64,000 bases of DNA from Cycas panzhihuaensis (GCA_023213395.1 CM041465.1:114583741-114647740), one strand, 5' to 3'. Numbered from the stretch's first letter, positions 48,880-60,660 are shown. Numbers and translations: made by a program. Notes: generated from the letters alone by a model not told the origin.

Positions 48880-49353
48880 ATTAACGATATGAAGGTCAAA
48901 TTCTTGAAGTAGGATGGCCCAACGGTCGGCCCTACCTGTCAAATCCGAACGAGTGAGCAAGTATCGCAAGGGATTAGATTAGACGATCACCTTGGTGGTA
49001 TTACCAAGCAAGTAGTGTTTGAACTTCTTGGTCGCATGGACCAAGGAAAGACACTCCTTCTCGGCAGGAAAGTAGTTAAGTTCAGCAACCACAAGGGTGC
49101 GGTTGATGAAATAAATGGCTCTCTCAGTTCCTGAGTCATATTCCTGAGCTAACATAGCGCCCAAGGGCTCGTTAGTCGCCGAGGTGTATAGGACGAAGGG
49201 CCTATCAAAGCGAGGAGGCGCCATCGTAGGAGCGAAAGCAAGGGATTCCTTGAGTCTTTCGAAGGCCTTTTGGGTCTTATCAGACCAAACAAAAGGGACT
49301 CCCTTCTTCAATAGGTTCGTAAGGGTTTCAGCACTTATGGTGAAGTCCGCCAA
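48880..49353 (-). pseudogene. Tat-2 RNase H (pol-internal)
   Basis: The frame 49353-48979 carries FVWSDKTQKAFERLKESL, the domain start RPFVLYTSATNEPLGAML (catalytic Asp replaced by Ser in the YTSAT motif, where gypsy elements have Asp), and NYFPAEKECLSLVHATKKF with its Glu. The frame resumes at 48969 with WAILLQEFDLHIVNQKSKKG and VVAEQLA, where the last Asp position reads Glu. This is the normal RNase H after RT. Its altered active site contrasts with the intact archaeal-type RNase H at 43280-43902. Confidence 0.8.
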
Positions 49354-49389
49354 GAAGCACTTGAGAAAACTGAGCCTACCTAGAAACGA

Positions 49390-50430
49390 CTTAATCTATC
49401 ATTGGGTTCTAGGAGGTGGCATGTCGAGGATTGCCCTAACCTTGTCAGGATCAATTTGAATTCCTTGTTTAGACATAAGAAACCCAAGGAGTTTGCCCGA
49501 GGTAATGGCAAATACACATTTGAGTGGATTTAGACTGACATGATACTTGCAGCATCGTGAGAAGATGGCCCGCAAGTCGGAGGGATGATGGGCCCTGACA
49601 CAGGAAAGGCCCATCATACCACCCATGAAGACCTCCAATGTGTTATTAATGAGGTCATGGAAGATGAAATGCATGGCTCTCTGGTAAGTATCACCTACAT
49701 TTTTAAGGCCAAAGGGCATTGCCTTATAGGCAAAGGTACCCCGTGGTGTAGTGAAGGCCATCTTGTGCAGTCTTTAGGAGAAATTTGGATTTGGTTATAG
49801 CCAGAGAAGCCATCCATTAAGGACATAACTTCGAATCCAGTCGTACGATCAATAATTTGATCAATGAAGGGGAATGGGAAGTTATCCTTAGGACAAGCAT
49901 TATTAATGTCACGGAAGTTGACACATATGCAAATCGCCCCGTTCTTTTTAGCAACAGGGATAATATTAGAGACCCACTTGGGGTAGTCAATGGAAGTAAT
50001 GAGCCCCGTGTCCAAAAGCTTCTCAACCTCCATCTTGACGGTGGCTGAGAGCTTCGAGTGAAGGGGATGCTGCTTCTGGCACATGGGGCGGGCACCAGGG
50101 ATGGTGGTGAGATTATGGGTGATAATAGAAGGGTCAATTCCCTTCATGTCAGCATAATCCCATGCGAAAAAGTCCTGAAACTCCTGGAACAAAAGGGAGT
50201 ACTCCCTTACCTCATCAGGAGAACATTCCATCCCAACCTTAATGACCTTGCCGGGGGCTAAGACTATGTCTTGGGTTACCCCCATGCACATGGCATTACC
50301 CTCCTTGAAATGGAGAGGGGCAAGGTCAACGAGAGGAGGTGGAATGGGAGATGGGATTGGGTTGGCAAGTGTGGACCCAATCGCAAGGATCTTCTGATGA
50401 CTGAGCATGTGGTGACCAGAAGGCAAGTTA
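49390..50430 (-). pseudogene. Tat-2 reverse transcriptase with destroyed catalytic motif
   Basis: A long open frame (50426-49695) includes FQEFQDFFAWDYADMKGIDP, the conserved lead-in to Tat RTs, then LLDTGLITSIDYPKWVSNI, VNFRDINNACPKDNFPFP and DGFSGYNQI. After a frameshift, 49761-49399 continues with AFTTPRGTFAYKAMPFGLKN and the thumb (LNPLKCVFAITSGKLLGF). The place of the YVDD motif reads VFMGGMM: both catalytic Asp codons are GGT for Gly (49618-49623). Flanking residues after it are also altered. The enzyme cannot work. Confidence 0.9.
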
Positions 50431-51099
50431 GGCGTGAAGCCCGCTAGGTACTCAAGTAAGGCTTCATCATCCTCAAAGTAATCTATCCCATGGATGACCT
50501 TACTTCGAGTAGACGAAGTGCTAGAGGAAGTAGAGGCAGTAGGACTATGGTGGTCATTGGGTTACCTAACTTCCTCGTAAAATCCTAAGAGAGAGTCAAA
50601 AGGAGGCTCCTCGGAAGGAGCGAAAGACAGTTCTTCGAAACCATCACCTGCGGGAGGTGATGAGGGGGGAGAACTGACAATGGGTGAGTCGACACAAGTA
50701 ATGACATGCAACACGTAGGAGTGGCTAGCCTCACCAAAAGGGGTTCCAGATGGAGATCTAGAATGAGATAGGCGTGACCTACTAGTGCGAAGGAAAGAGA
50801 TAGGGTGGAGATAATCCTTGTCCTTGTCGTGCGACTCGTCATCACTAAATGAAGCGAGGTATCTGTAGCTCCCAACGCCAATAGGAGCAAAATGCATGAG
50901 ACTAGGAAAAGAAGATGTGGGATCTTCTTCAGATGGATTAGGTATACCAATGGAGCAAGTCGAGGCATGCGTAGAAAGACCTTGTCTTGCCTGATTAGCA
51001 GGACAAGTTTGTTTGGTAAGTGGGTGCTCATGGGGAACAACCTTCATTCGTCCATCATGGATGAATTTAAGTTGTCCCTAAAGAGTCAAACACATGGCT
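50431..51099 (-). pseudogene. Tat-2 protease-RT linker
   Basis: Bases 51047-50562 are open and encode a Ser/Pro-rich stretch containing MHFAPIGVGSYRYLASFSDD, which is shared with Tat-1 (24630). It is followed by an acidic segment and, after a stop at 50562, STSSTRSKVIHGIDYFEDDE. No domain is recognised. Such long linkers between protease and RT are usual in Tat elements. Confidence 0.6.
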
Positions 51100-51420
51100 C
51101 CTATTTGGTTGGGCCATGGATGACCTAGAAGGAGGTTGTAGTCAACGTCGACATCAATGACTACAACATCAGTGAGGAAAGTCTTGCCCTCGAGGGTGAG
51201 CGGAATCGTGACAGATCCCAATGGGGTCTTCTCGCTACCATCATAACCTTGGCATCACCATGGAACAGGTTCCAAGGTGAAAATACCAAGCTCTTGCATG
51301 ACACACAAGGGCATGGCATTCACGGAAGAACCGTTGTCAACAATAGTCCTTCAAAGGGTACAATTGGGTGTATCGATGGTAATAGTAAATGGGAAGTTCC
51401 ACTAATGTTCCCTTTCACAT
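51100..51420 (-). pseudogene. Tat-2 aspartic protease
   Basis: The active site reads TIVDNGSSVNAMP (51350-51310), the DNGS form used by Tat/Athila proteases. It is followed by TPLGSVTIPLTLEGKTF and DVDYNLLLGHPWPNQIGAM, the conserved C-terminal motif. Stops appear where Arg, Trp or Gln would be expected. It is in the same frame family as gag and would mature the polyprotein. Confidence 0.8.
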
Positions 51421-54148
51421 GTGGGAGGAAGATCCCTAAGATTAAAAGAAATAACGGGTTCACAACTTTGGGTAATGCCCAAAGCATGAACAGGCACGTC
51501 ATTCGATCCTAAAGCTACCAAGAGGAGGGTCCGTTGCTCAGGAAAACTCCTCAAAATATCCATCAAGGACATTCCTGCAGCGATACTGTGAAGCTCATCC
51601 ACAATGGAGAAAGGCTTACCCTTCGCGGTAGGCTGAGTAAGTGCCCTTCGGAAATCGTAATGGCCCGGGTGCATAGGAATGGCCTTGGGGAAGAGAGGTA
51701 CTTCTAGAGGAGGGTTCTCCAGAAGAGGATCGGAAGGAGTAGAGGAAGAAGCATCGGCTGCTTCTTTGGCAGCTTAAGACCGAGTAAGAGCATAAGAACG
51801 GGCAGCCTCAAGCAACTAGATCACCTTCTTCCCTTTGTTCTGGGGCTACTAAGGTGATGGGGTGCGATGGTTAGGGGAACAGGATGAAGAGGACGAATCA
51901 TGAGTGCCCTTCCCTTTATCACGGGAAGGACGAGAATTTGGTGGTCTTCCTCGGTTCCGATTATTCTTGGATTGAGTGTTGCAATCGCGTTCCCCATATT
52001 TGGGGAACAGATCCTTGTGAACTAGTTGGTCTAAATTAGGCCTTGAGGCCCGTTTAGGGGAAGAGTCACGTCGAGGAGCATCCTTGGGATGTTGGGCCCT
52101 ACAATGCGAGTCATCGTGGAAGCACTCCCCATGAATGGAGCACCACTTCTTCTTAACCGAGGGATCTAACTTCCTCGTTTGAGAGGATTTGGTGTTTCTA
52201 TTCCTAGGGAGGGAGGCTTGAGTTGTTTGTTGAACTTGTTTGTTGGATGTTGGGGATGAAGGGGCTTAGAGTTTAAGCTCCTTCATCGTACACTCGAACG
52301 AGCGTATGGCAGATGTGAGGGGGTCTAAAGTCCTCTCAGTCGGGTGAGAGGAAGACCTAGTGGGTTGCGAAGGTTTTGTATCTTTGGTTGAAGGTGGTGC
52401 CTCACATCGCTGTGAGGGCTTGAGAGGCTTCTTAAGTCTGGCTTGGATCTCAATAGCCTCCAATGCTAAGCACTTAGCGATCGTGGAGTCGCATGTAGTC
52501 ACCCCCATTTTAAGGACTTCCACATGCACTTCAAGACGAAGTGCGTTAACAAAAAGATCTCTCTTCAACTCCTCCGGCAACGTTGCCTTAGTGCAGTGAA
52601 GCAGGTCATGGAATCGCCTCACAAAGTCACGATTCATCTTATCATGACCTTGTTTGAGCGATAAGAGGGATTTCATTCTGCTCTCAAATAGACGGGCTAC
52701 ATCAACGTAGTTGATGAACTCGTCCACCAATTGTTGGAATGAAAAGATAGAGTGGGCAGGAAGGTAATAAAACTATTTAAGGGCATCGCCTTACAACGAT
52801 CATGGAAATAATTTTATTAGGATATGGTCATAAGCCCAGTAGCCTATACACGCCATAGAGAAACTATGTACGTGCTCAGTTGGGTCTTGCAACAAAGTTC
52901 CATCGAATCTAGGAACTTCAGGAGGATGAGGCAGCAAATTGGTTCTTAATGCCTCAATAGATAAAGGTGTTGATCTATAGTCCATGAAGGGACGTGCCCT
53001 TACCTGGACCGTAGGATTAACGAATGATGTAGTAGGTAGCGAGCAAGGAGCGGACGTGGGTGGCATACCCATCCCTCCTTGAGGAAACGCCCCTTGCTAG
53101 AAGGGGTCTTAAGGATTAGTGCCTTGGAAGGGAGTCAGGTTCCCTTGCAAAGGCGTGGCGGAAGGGATTACACTAGATGATGGAAAAGGTGGATGTGGAA
53201 CCAGGTTTTGCCTATATGGGCCACCTGTAGGTGGGGTAATCCCATATGGGTGTAGCGAATCCACTCCATAAGCTAGGGGGTAGTTACCTATACCCTGCCC
53301 CCAAGGTTGAGAAGTATACCCTGGGGGGATATAAAAGGAAGGATCGACAGATTGATTTTAAGGGTATGTGGGAGTGGGTCCTACATGACTAGTGGCTGGA
53401 GGGTTAGTAGGACCGATAGGCCTACTAGGGCAAATATATGCCACATTGGGGGATGGCACATTAGTTTGGCTAGGAAAGAGTATGCTAACCTTCAACTGAG
53501 GGAAAGACATACCGCGGGAAGGTCTTGAAGTGCTAGGACCTTGGTGAGGGACAGAAGGTACAACATGCATCCCTACAACATCAATAGGGAAGGAACGGGA
53601 TGTATGTGTACGCGTGAAGGGATTAGTGGTTGCAGGAGGAGTAGATGAAGATGAAGAAAGCGGGGGAGGAGCGAGCGAAGAAGAGGCTCCTCCAGGAAAA
53701 GAATCTTCAAACCATCTAGAACGTGGTTGAAGATGAGCAGCACGACAACACTCGTTAAAAGCTTCAACCACATCGGTAGGAGGGGTATCTACATGATCAT
53801 AAGAGGTAGAGGGGACCTCAAATGAAGTAGATCAGGACATTCCTCATAAGAATCACCAACTGAGTGGTAAATCTCTAGGGGAAAAGATCCTTCTATCGCA
53901 TGAGTAGAGGGATGGGTGTCAAGCGGGTGACGTTGGTCACCCAGATAGTAAGTAGAACCATCATCCTCTTGGGTGGATCCTGGAACAGAAGAGGGAAATT
54001 CATGAGTTTCCAAAGCTGAGGCGTGGTAGGCCCAATCAAAAGGGTATCCCTCCATAGTTGAATCAAAATCTGATGAAGGAAGAGGATGATACCCGAGATC
54101 TTCCAATAATGGAGGTAGACCATGTAAATGATGAGAGAAATGTCGCAT
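51421..54148 (-). pseudogene. Tat-2 gag
   Basis: From 54148 a Pro/His/Asp-rich N-terminal extension (54148-53789) is followed, after a frame change, by a Pro/Ser/Thr-rich stretch (53771-53358). The core then comes: MDYRSTPLSIEALRTN and HVHSFSMACIGYW (52990-52870), FINYVDVARLFESRMKSLLS through LRLEVHVEVLKMG (52730-52500), and a Cys/His knuckle WCSIHGECFH (52150-52110). A linker with FSIVDELHSIAAGMSLMDI (51610-51550) leads to protease. Few stops remain, so large parts are readable. The ATG at 54148 is the first in a frame that stays open for 119 residues; the true start could be farther right. Confidence 0.8.
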
Positions 54149-54297
54149 ACAAGGTTAACCAACACTATAGGAGAAAGAAAGGGCGATAAAAGCACATGCA
54201 TTAGGGCCACCCAACGAAGAGAACGAAGCAGGAGAAAACCACAAAGAGGTAGCAAAACCAATGGAAAATAGTAGAAACTAGCTCCCTTACTGGCATA

Positions 54298-54315
54298 TCC
54301 CCAGTATAGTTGCCA
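54298..54315 (-). other. Tat-2 primer-binding site (tRNA-Arg-like)
   Basis: On the minus strand TGGCAACTATACTGGGGA begins one base after the LTR end. It matches the pattern of the tRNA-Arg sites of Ogre/Tat elements at most positions and better than the Tat-1 site does. Confidence 0.75.
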
Positions 54316-54316
54316 T

Positions 54317-54829
54317 TGGATGCGCGTCTAAGGGATAGCTACCTAACTGAGTAGGAATGACAAGGGCGGTCGATGGTACTATTGAGTAAGGACCTATGAG
54401 TAAGGCAAATACCACGTAAGGCACCCCGTGTGCTGGAGCACGAGCTCGAGACCTACAAATGGTATCTAGCTACCTGGAGGTGGTTCCCCACTTCAAACAA
54501 GAAGAGAGGAGGTGTAGGGTTAGCCTGAGTAGACCTAGGGGAAGGATCCTCCCACCCTTGGATGGCCGGAAGGGAAAGGAGAGAACCCTTTAAGGGTTTC
54601 CCTAGAGCAAAGGGAAACGAGGAAAGGGTAGGCAAGTGAACGGCCTACGAATGAGATCTCCTTGGTTATCTAGTTAGATGGGAGAAAACCAAGAAAGGAT
54701 GAAGGAAACAACCAAAGGGGAAGAGTTATGATGTATATAAGCAAACTAACCAAGCAAAATAAGTCAATGAGACAAGGAGGGAGTTTGCAAGACAAAAGGG
54801 GAAAAGGTGAAAGGGGAGACTTCCTAAGA
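54317..54829 (-). repeat. Tat-2 5' LTR, truncated to its last 0.5 kb
   Basis: It aligns with the inner part of the 3' LTR from 40224 to about 40737 and stops after CTTCCTAAGA at 54829. Beyond this, 16 bases (ATAGGTGAAAGGAGAC) of unclear origin lead into the gypsy-1 LTR at 54846. The remaining 2.2 kb of this LTR are missing, so a deletion joined two unrelated LTRs. GGTGAAAGG occurs on both sides of the junction. Confidence 0.85.
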
Positions 54830-54845
54830 ATAGGTGAAAGGAGAC

Positions 54846-55162
54846 CTCTTATATCTTCTATTTTTTCTAATTCTTCCCTTTTCTTAATATCCCACATGCA
54901 TAAGTAGAAGGTTGTGTAGTGGTCATTGAGTAGTATATATATTCTTATAATATCCCACATGCATAAGGAGGAGGTTGTGTAGTGAGCATAGAGCCATATA
55001 TATATTTATGTAATCTTTAGAGTAGGGTATCTAAAATATCATTGTTATTCCATGTAATTGGAAGGTTGCCCTCTCAAAGGGTATTGCAATACAAGTGCTC
55101 TTTTAGAGTTATTTGCATGTTATGTTGGAGTGAAATTGTTATTAATGAGTGGTATCTTACCA
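54846..55162 (+). repeat. gypsy-1 3' LTR (last 0.3 kb)
   Basis: It aligns with 15424-15759, including the tandem pair of 63-bp units (from about 54885 and 54947), and ends TCTTACCA. AGTAG follows at 55163-55167 and is the expected target duplication; its left partner cannot be identified with confidence. The 5' part of this LTR was lost at the junction with Tat-2. Confidence 0.85.
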
Positions 55163-57330
55163 AGTAGGTTCAATAATACACAATAACTTTCAAAACCTAT
55201 ATAGAATACATATAAGCAAGCAAGGTAAAATTGAAACTGGTCATAATTTGATAAGCTAACTAGGAGCTCACAAAATTGAAACTGGTAATAATTTAATAAG
55301 CTAACTAAGAGCTCTCCTATCAAATGAGCTTATAATAATTTATAGGCTTACTAGAATATGGATTTTACTAGAAAATTACTTGTTTTATACCCATGATTTC
55401 TCAATGTTATATTTGGTAGCATTAAAAAGCTAAAATAAAATGCCAAATTAATTTTTTTTTTTTTAAACTTTAAATTTAGATTTAGATAGAAATTCAATAG
55501 GATGACCCCATAAAAATTATAAAGGCCCTATAATAATTATGGCAGTGCCACTAAAAGTTTAATGATACCATCAAAATATTTTAGTCTACCAAAATTTTAA
55601 TGGGCTCTTTATAATTTTAATAGTATACCATCAAACTACTTTAGAAAATACAATATAGATTTGATGGGATTAATACTTGTGGTTATAGTTAAATAAGTCT
55701 ATTTTCATCCTATATCTTAAATTTTACATCCTTATTGGTTTTTAGACCTTTTAGGATAAGTCTCCCCTTTAAGGTTTCATCCTCCTAATCACTTAAGAGC
55801 CTAGAATGATTGCTAGAAAGGCTAAATTATGGAAGTTGTACTTCTAAAAATTAACCACTAATAAGGTAAAACTACAATGGGTGAATATCTCTATTATTCG
55901 AGGATCTAATAAACTCTCGCATAAGCCAAAACTACATGATGTATATGCTATAGTTTAGATGTTCATAACTCTAAAATCATAAAATAATAAGATAAAATAC
56001 CTCAAAAAGATACAAAATTTAATTATACTTTTCTTATAATGAGGTTGTGAATTTTAGGCAAGACAAGTCCCTCTCTTCATATCAAGTATCTTCTTATAGC
56101 TTTACCTCCCCTATCCCCAATAATCAAACCTTGTTTTCTCCAAATTAATATTAGAAATAGTATAGGCAACCCAAGTTCTAGGACTGATCCTTTTAGATAA
56201 GCTTGGTAGCATTCACTATCTTACTTCAACCTATTTGTAGAGCTTTTGTTAGTAAGGGAGAAAATATTTTAGTTTGCTTTGTCCCTTTAGTATAAATCAG
56301 TTTGATTCTTCCCATATTTTATGGTGATGATTGATATGGATATTAATTTAATTTATGGTTGTCTAGTATAATAATCTAATAGATGTCTTTTGTGTATAAT
56401 TATGACTTATTTTTATCATGCCTATGATTGTAGAACCTTATGTATAAAATTAAATGGTACCTCCAAGTCCATTCTAAATGATTCCTCTTATATTTTGTAA
56501 TTCCATGACTAATATAGACTTGACTTACTACCTTATGATTTTTATATGTTAGTCTCATTCAATGATTTCATCTCTGAAGGAAGGATGGATCTAGGGAATA
56601 AATCACTCATATGTACAGAATGAAAATGCAGAATAAACAACAGATGAAATAAGATATAAGAGCAAAGCTTGGAGGTAAGAATAAATGACTCCCTCCTTAA
56701 GATTTCACCTTTTATTATTGAGAGTGAGCATTAGGGTTAGGATTTTTCTGCTTAATGATATGAACTCAAAATTACATCTAAATGTGCATAAAGTGTATTT
56801 CACTAAGAGACTGATGCTAACAATATATCCTGAGGTCACTTAATTAATCTACATAAATAACCTTGATACATTAACTTCTTTCAACGCCCCCCCCCCCCCC
56901 CCCCCTTAATAGTAAAAGGTCATTTTGAGAAAATTTATTCTATGGAGTCTTTATTTGAGCCTCATTATTACATTGAAATTCTAAATGACACTTTTGTGGA
57001 AAAACCCTCATATGAAATAAAAGCCCACAAGCTTTTTAAGATATATATCTCCTTTTATAAATCAAAATAGCTAAGGTGGCCCTTGATGTAGCCTAATATC
57101 TAACTAGCTTAAATGTATAGATTGATCTGCTAAGTCTCCATATACCATTTAGTCATCCCCTATGCCCTTTCAGATTTTCTAAAACTAGTACAACCTTTAT
57201 CCTTTCGTGCCACATGGGATTTTTACAAATAGGATAGAGTAGAGACTTACTCTTATTCTTCTGCGCCCACAAGGGATTTTCACAAATAGAATAGAGTATC
57301 ATGATCCTATTGCCATCTTCTTTAATCAAT
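55163..57330. other. AT-rich region without recognisable genes
   Basis: No domain or convincing ORF is seen. The part next to 57330 is immediately downstream (minus strand) of copia-1 RNase H and may hold its polypurine tract and 3' LTR, but the partner LTR is beyond the window. A direct repeat of about 60 bp occurs at about 57215-57300 (two copies of a stretch ending GGGATTTT.ACAAATAG.ATAGAGTA). A run of 19 C lies at 56887-56905. Confidence 0.5.
56887..56905 (+). repeat. Poly(C) run of 19
   Basis: An uninterrupted C19 run in AT-rich DNA, preceded by TCAACG and followed by TTAATAG. Similar shorter runs are at 29570-29582, 59300-59313 and 60744-60756. The function is unknown; length error during sequencing is possible. 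Confidence 0.9.
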
Positions 57331-57339
57331 CGAAGATGG

Positions 57340-57780
57340 AGGCCCTAACGCTAAGCTACCTTTGGAACTATTCAAACTTCACCTTTTATAGTGGTTTGGT
57401 GAAGATATCGGCCACTTGATATACTGTGGGGTACTATTCCAATTGAATTATAATGTCATGAACTAGTTCTCTAATCTTGTGGACTTTTGTACTTATGTGT
57501 TTTGTATGACCATATAATACATGATTTTTCACCATGTGGATTCCTGATTAGTTATCCACACGAAGGTTGGTAGGACTTATTTGGGTGATATTCAATGTTT
57601 CTAATAATTTTCTAAGCCATATCACCTACTTGCTAGTCTCAGGAGTAGCAATGTATTCAGCTTCAATAGTTAAATTAGTAATTATCTTGTGTTGTTTAGA
57701 TCTCTATGATATTAGTGCTATTCCAATAAACGTTATGTACCCAGACATAGATTTTCTTATATCTTAATCTCCTAAAAAGT
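57340..57780 (-). pseudogene. copia-1 RNase H
   Basis: The minus strand reads AEYIATPETSK, VIWLRKLLETLNI, LRVDN, HTKHISTKVHKIREL and QVADIFTKPL, the canonical C-terminal RNase H of copia elements. ADIFTKPL carries the last catalytic Asp. Stops replace a few residues. Its end near 57360 is the end of pol. Confidence 0.85.
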
Positions 57781-57849
57781 CTAAGTTCATATATATATAA
57801 AGCTTAAATTTATTATTAGGTTTATATAATAGATCAAATTTACTAGTTG

Positions 57850-58760
57850 TCTTTAGTTATTTTAACACTTGAACTATAGTCTGCCAGTCATTTTGTTTAG
57901 GATTTATCATGAATCTTGCAAGAATATTAACAAAGTGTGTAATATCTAGCCTTGTATTAGTAGTGTAGATGAGACAACCTATAAGTTTCCTGTAGAGTGT
58001 TGTCTCTACCTCCCTAGTGTCACCATCAGTTGAGAGTTTGGTATTAGGGTCCATAGGTAAAGCCATTGGTCGAGCATCTTCTAACTAAAACTTAGTTAGA
58101 AGATCGTTGATGTATTTTTCTTAAGAGAGAAATTTTTTTTTATTCTTTTTTGTTACTTCAATTTCCAAGTAATATTTCATCAAACTGAGGTCAAATAATT
58201 TAAACGTTTTTCCAAGGTCCTTTTTTAGATGGCTTATTACCTATTACTAGCATGTCATCCATAAAGATTATGAGATAAGTAACTTTGTCTTTTTGGCGCC
58301 TGATAAACATTGTTATATCAATATCTTGGTAGTCATAAATCTCATATCTAAATTGCCTCATTCTTTCAGATAACTTAGCAAACCAAGTAGGAGGGGCTTA
58401 CTTAAATCCATACAAGGACTTTCTAAGCCTACAAGCGTTATGCTCTTGACCTTCGATCTCGTATCCTTCTGGCTGAGCTATATAAATTTCTTCTTCAAGA
58501 TCCCCATTAAGAAATGCTATCTTAATATTAAGCTAGTGTATTTTCTAACCCTGTTGAGCAGCCAAGGCTATAAGAGTTCTAATTATAGGTCACTTGGTTA
58601 TAGGTGCAAAGACTTCAATGTAGTCGATGCCTTCCTTTTATGTGAATCTTTTAGCTACCAATATTGCCTTGTATTTTTCAAGGGTGTCATCTAATCTATA
58701 TTTATTTTTGAACATCCTTTTATTTTGAACTAACCTTATACAAAGTGGTAGATCAATGAG
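57850..58760 (-). pseudogene. copia-1 reverse transcriptase
   Basis: Blocks visible on the minus strand include a YEIEGQEHNACRLRKSLYGF-type stretch near 58460-58410, the catalytic IFMDDMLVIG with both Asp intact (58254-58259) and, in 58066-57857, LYRKLIGCLIYTTNTRLDI with NILARFM. This covers palm and connection. The frame is broken several times. The Tyr/Val of YVDD are replaced by Phe/Met, which need not be lethal by itself. Confidence 0.85.
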
Positions 58761-59320
58761 CTCTCATGTATCATTATTTTTTAGAGATTGGTATTCTTCA
58801 TTCATTGAATTTCTCTAAACTATATATTTCACATCTTCTTGGTACAGGAAGGGCTCTTCATTAAGAGTAAGGTGCAGTTCTATTAGTTTAAGCTCAGTAT
58901 ATAATGATTCATATATCCTTACTCTATGGGTACTTTGAGTGCTAGTTTTACCCACCTCATCTAGTTGTATGTCTTTATTGAGTTGGCGGGCTTCACGAGA
59001 TCCTCGAGTTGGGAATGAGCTCCTCATTTCCTCAACTTCTTAGTTATCATTTTGTTTATTAAAATGATTATTTTGTGAGGAGGATGTTGACATGTATGGA
59101 GAAGATAGTCCTTCTACCATTGTTTTTCCTTTATCAATTAAAGGTGGAGAGGATGATTCTTCTATAATGGCTTTACCTTTGTTAAATCTACTATCTTCAA
59201 AGAATGGTGTTAGATGTACAATCATTAATTTAGAGTTACAACTTATATCTTTTGAGGCTTTATTATCAGCTTCTAATATTTGGAGTAATTTATATGTGTC
59301 CCCCCCTCCCCCCTAAATTT
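58761..59320 (-). pseudogene. copia-1 integrase-RT linker
   Basis: Two open pieces (59225-59040 and 59027-58815) encode Ser-rich and charged sequence with no domain. The second ends EEPFLYQEDVKYIV, followed by sequence that leads into RT. Their position between integrase and RT supports the assignment. A C-rich stretch lies at 59300-59313. Confidence 0.55.
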
Positions 59321-59329
59321 TAGAATCTG

Positions 59330-60300
59330 AACATCATACTTGATAACATCACTATAGCGGCATGAGGGTATTTTGGAGTCTAGTTTAAGTAACTAATCCT
59401 CTATCTCCATAAAAATGATATCTTTAGTAATGATGATTTTTTGTTGTGAATGTATAAAGACTTTATGCCCTTTCTTGTTCATAGTGTATCTAACAAAGAT
59501 ACCTTTAAGTACCCTTAGCTAGAGTTTATTTTGATCTGCACCCAAAATATAGGCATAGCATATAGAACCAAAAATTTTAAAGTAGTAAACAATGCGGGCT
59601 TGTCCTGACCACTTTTCATTAGGTGATTGTCCTTCCTTTGATGGGCTAACAACATTGACACAATAAATAACTATCCAGATAGTTTCGACCCATAAGCAGG
59701 TAGGTACATTTTTATATATCAACATAGCTCCATCCATATTTATGATTGTCCTATTCATGTGCTTGGTAACTCTATTTTATTATAGGATACATGTTACTGT
59801 TGTTTGATATTTAATACCATTATCTCAAAGGTAGCTTTTAAACTTATATGAGGTATGTTCACCACTATTATTAGTTTGAAGATATTTGAGTTGATAACTT
59901 AACTCTATTTTAGTGTAGGCCTTGAATTCTCTTAATACACGGAAGACTTCATCTTTCTTATATAGAAAAGCTACCCATACTTTCCTAGTGAAATTATGAA
60001 AGATATGTAATATAACTTACCCTTTAGTGAAGGAATATGCATTGGTTCTCATAAATTAGAGGGTACTAATTAAAATGGAAGGCTCAATTTCCACTAAATT
60101 TTGAGAAATGATTATCAATGAGATTTGGCAATGATACAAGCTTCACATTTGAAGGGATTAAAGGAGAACTTTAAAAGACTTGGAAGAGTGTTAAAAAGAT
60201 CTCTAAGTCTATCAATGTGAACATGGCCCATGTGAACATGCCAAAGAGATTTTGATGGCAATGTTAAGTGGGTCAAGATGATATTAAATATGGGTTAGGA
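59330..60300 (-). pseudogene. copia-1 integrase
   Basis: The clearest part is 59758-59519: MNRTIINMDGAML, CLWVETIWIVIYCVNVVSPS, PNEKWSGQ and FKIFGSICYAYI, the end of the catalytic core and the conserved stretch after it in copia integrases. Farther right the core is readable in pieces across several frames. The Glu normally found a few residues before MNRT lies past a break and is not certain. Confidence 0.75.
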
Positions 60301-60399
60301 TGATGTTAAATACAAATTCTTCATTAGCATAAGGGATTTAGGTACAATGGGCTTCAAAAGATGGAGAGCCATTCAATAGAAAGAGTTTGCCAGTGAGAT

Positions 60400-60660
60400 G
60401 TCTAGTTAAGACCACTTAATTAGTTGGAGAGTAGATGACCTGGAGAGTTTGGTCATTTACAGTTACACTGAGATTAAATCCAAAAGAGATAAGTATGGAT
60501 AAAGAGAGTAGGTTTTGTTTGATATTGGGTATATATAAGATATCAAGCAATGTAAATTCTCTTAATCCTGAGAGTTCCAGGTGAATGTTACTAATTCCTT
60601 TCATTAGATAATATGCAAACAATATTTTGGAGGCTAAAATTTTGATAGGTTGATAGCATG
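60400..60660 (-). pseudogene. copia-1 GAG-pre-integrase region
   Basis: The frame 60622-60416 reads through REFTLLDILYIPNIKQNLLS and LSILISFGFNLSV, the conserved segment between protease and integrase of copia polyproteins (V.Y.P....NLLS). It is open in this stretch. Upstream it is separated from the protease by a C-rich insertion (60690-60800) and by copia-2. Confidence 0.8.

Larger units (their letters stand above)
40224..54829 (-). mobile_element. Tat-like Ty3/gypsy element (Tat-2), antisense, nearly full set of genes
   Basis: Read on the minus strand from the right: truncated 5' LTR (54829-54317), Arg-type primer site (54315-54298), gag (54148-51740), protease (51420-51100), RT (50430-49390), RNase H (49353-48880), integrase (48860-47470), an oppositely oriented accessory gene (44986-46862, plus strand), archaeal-type RNase H (43902-43280), polypurine tract (42950-42938) and 3' LTR (42937-40224). 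This is the Tat/Ogre plan. The left end abuts LINE-2 and the right end is cut into the gypsy-1 LTR. RT and integrase catalytic residues are lost, so the copy is dead although long stretches remain open. Confidence 0.9.
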
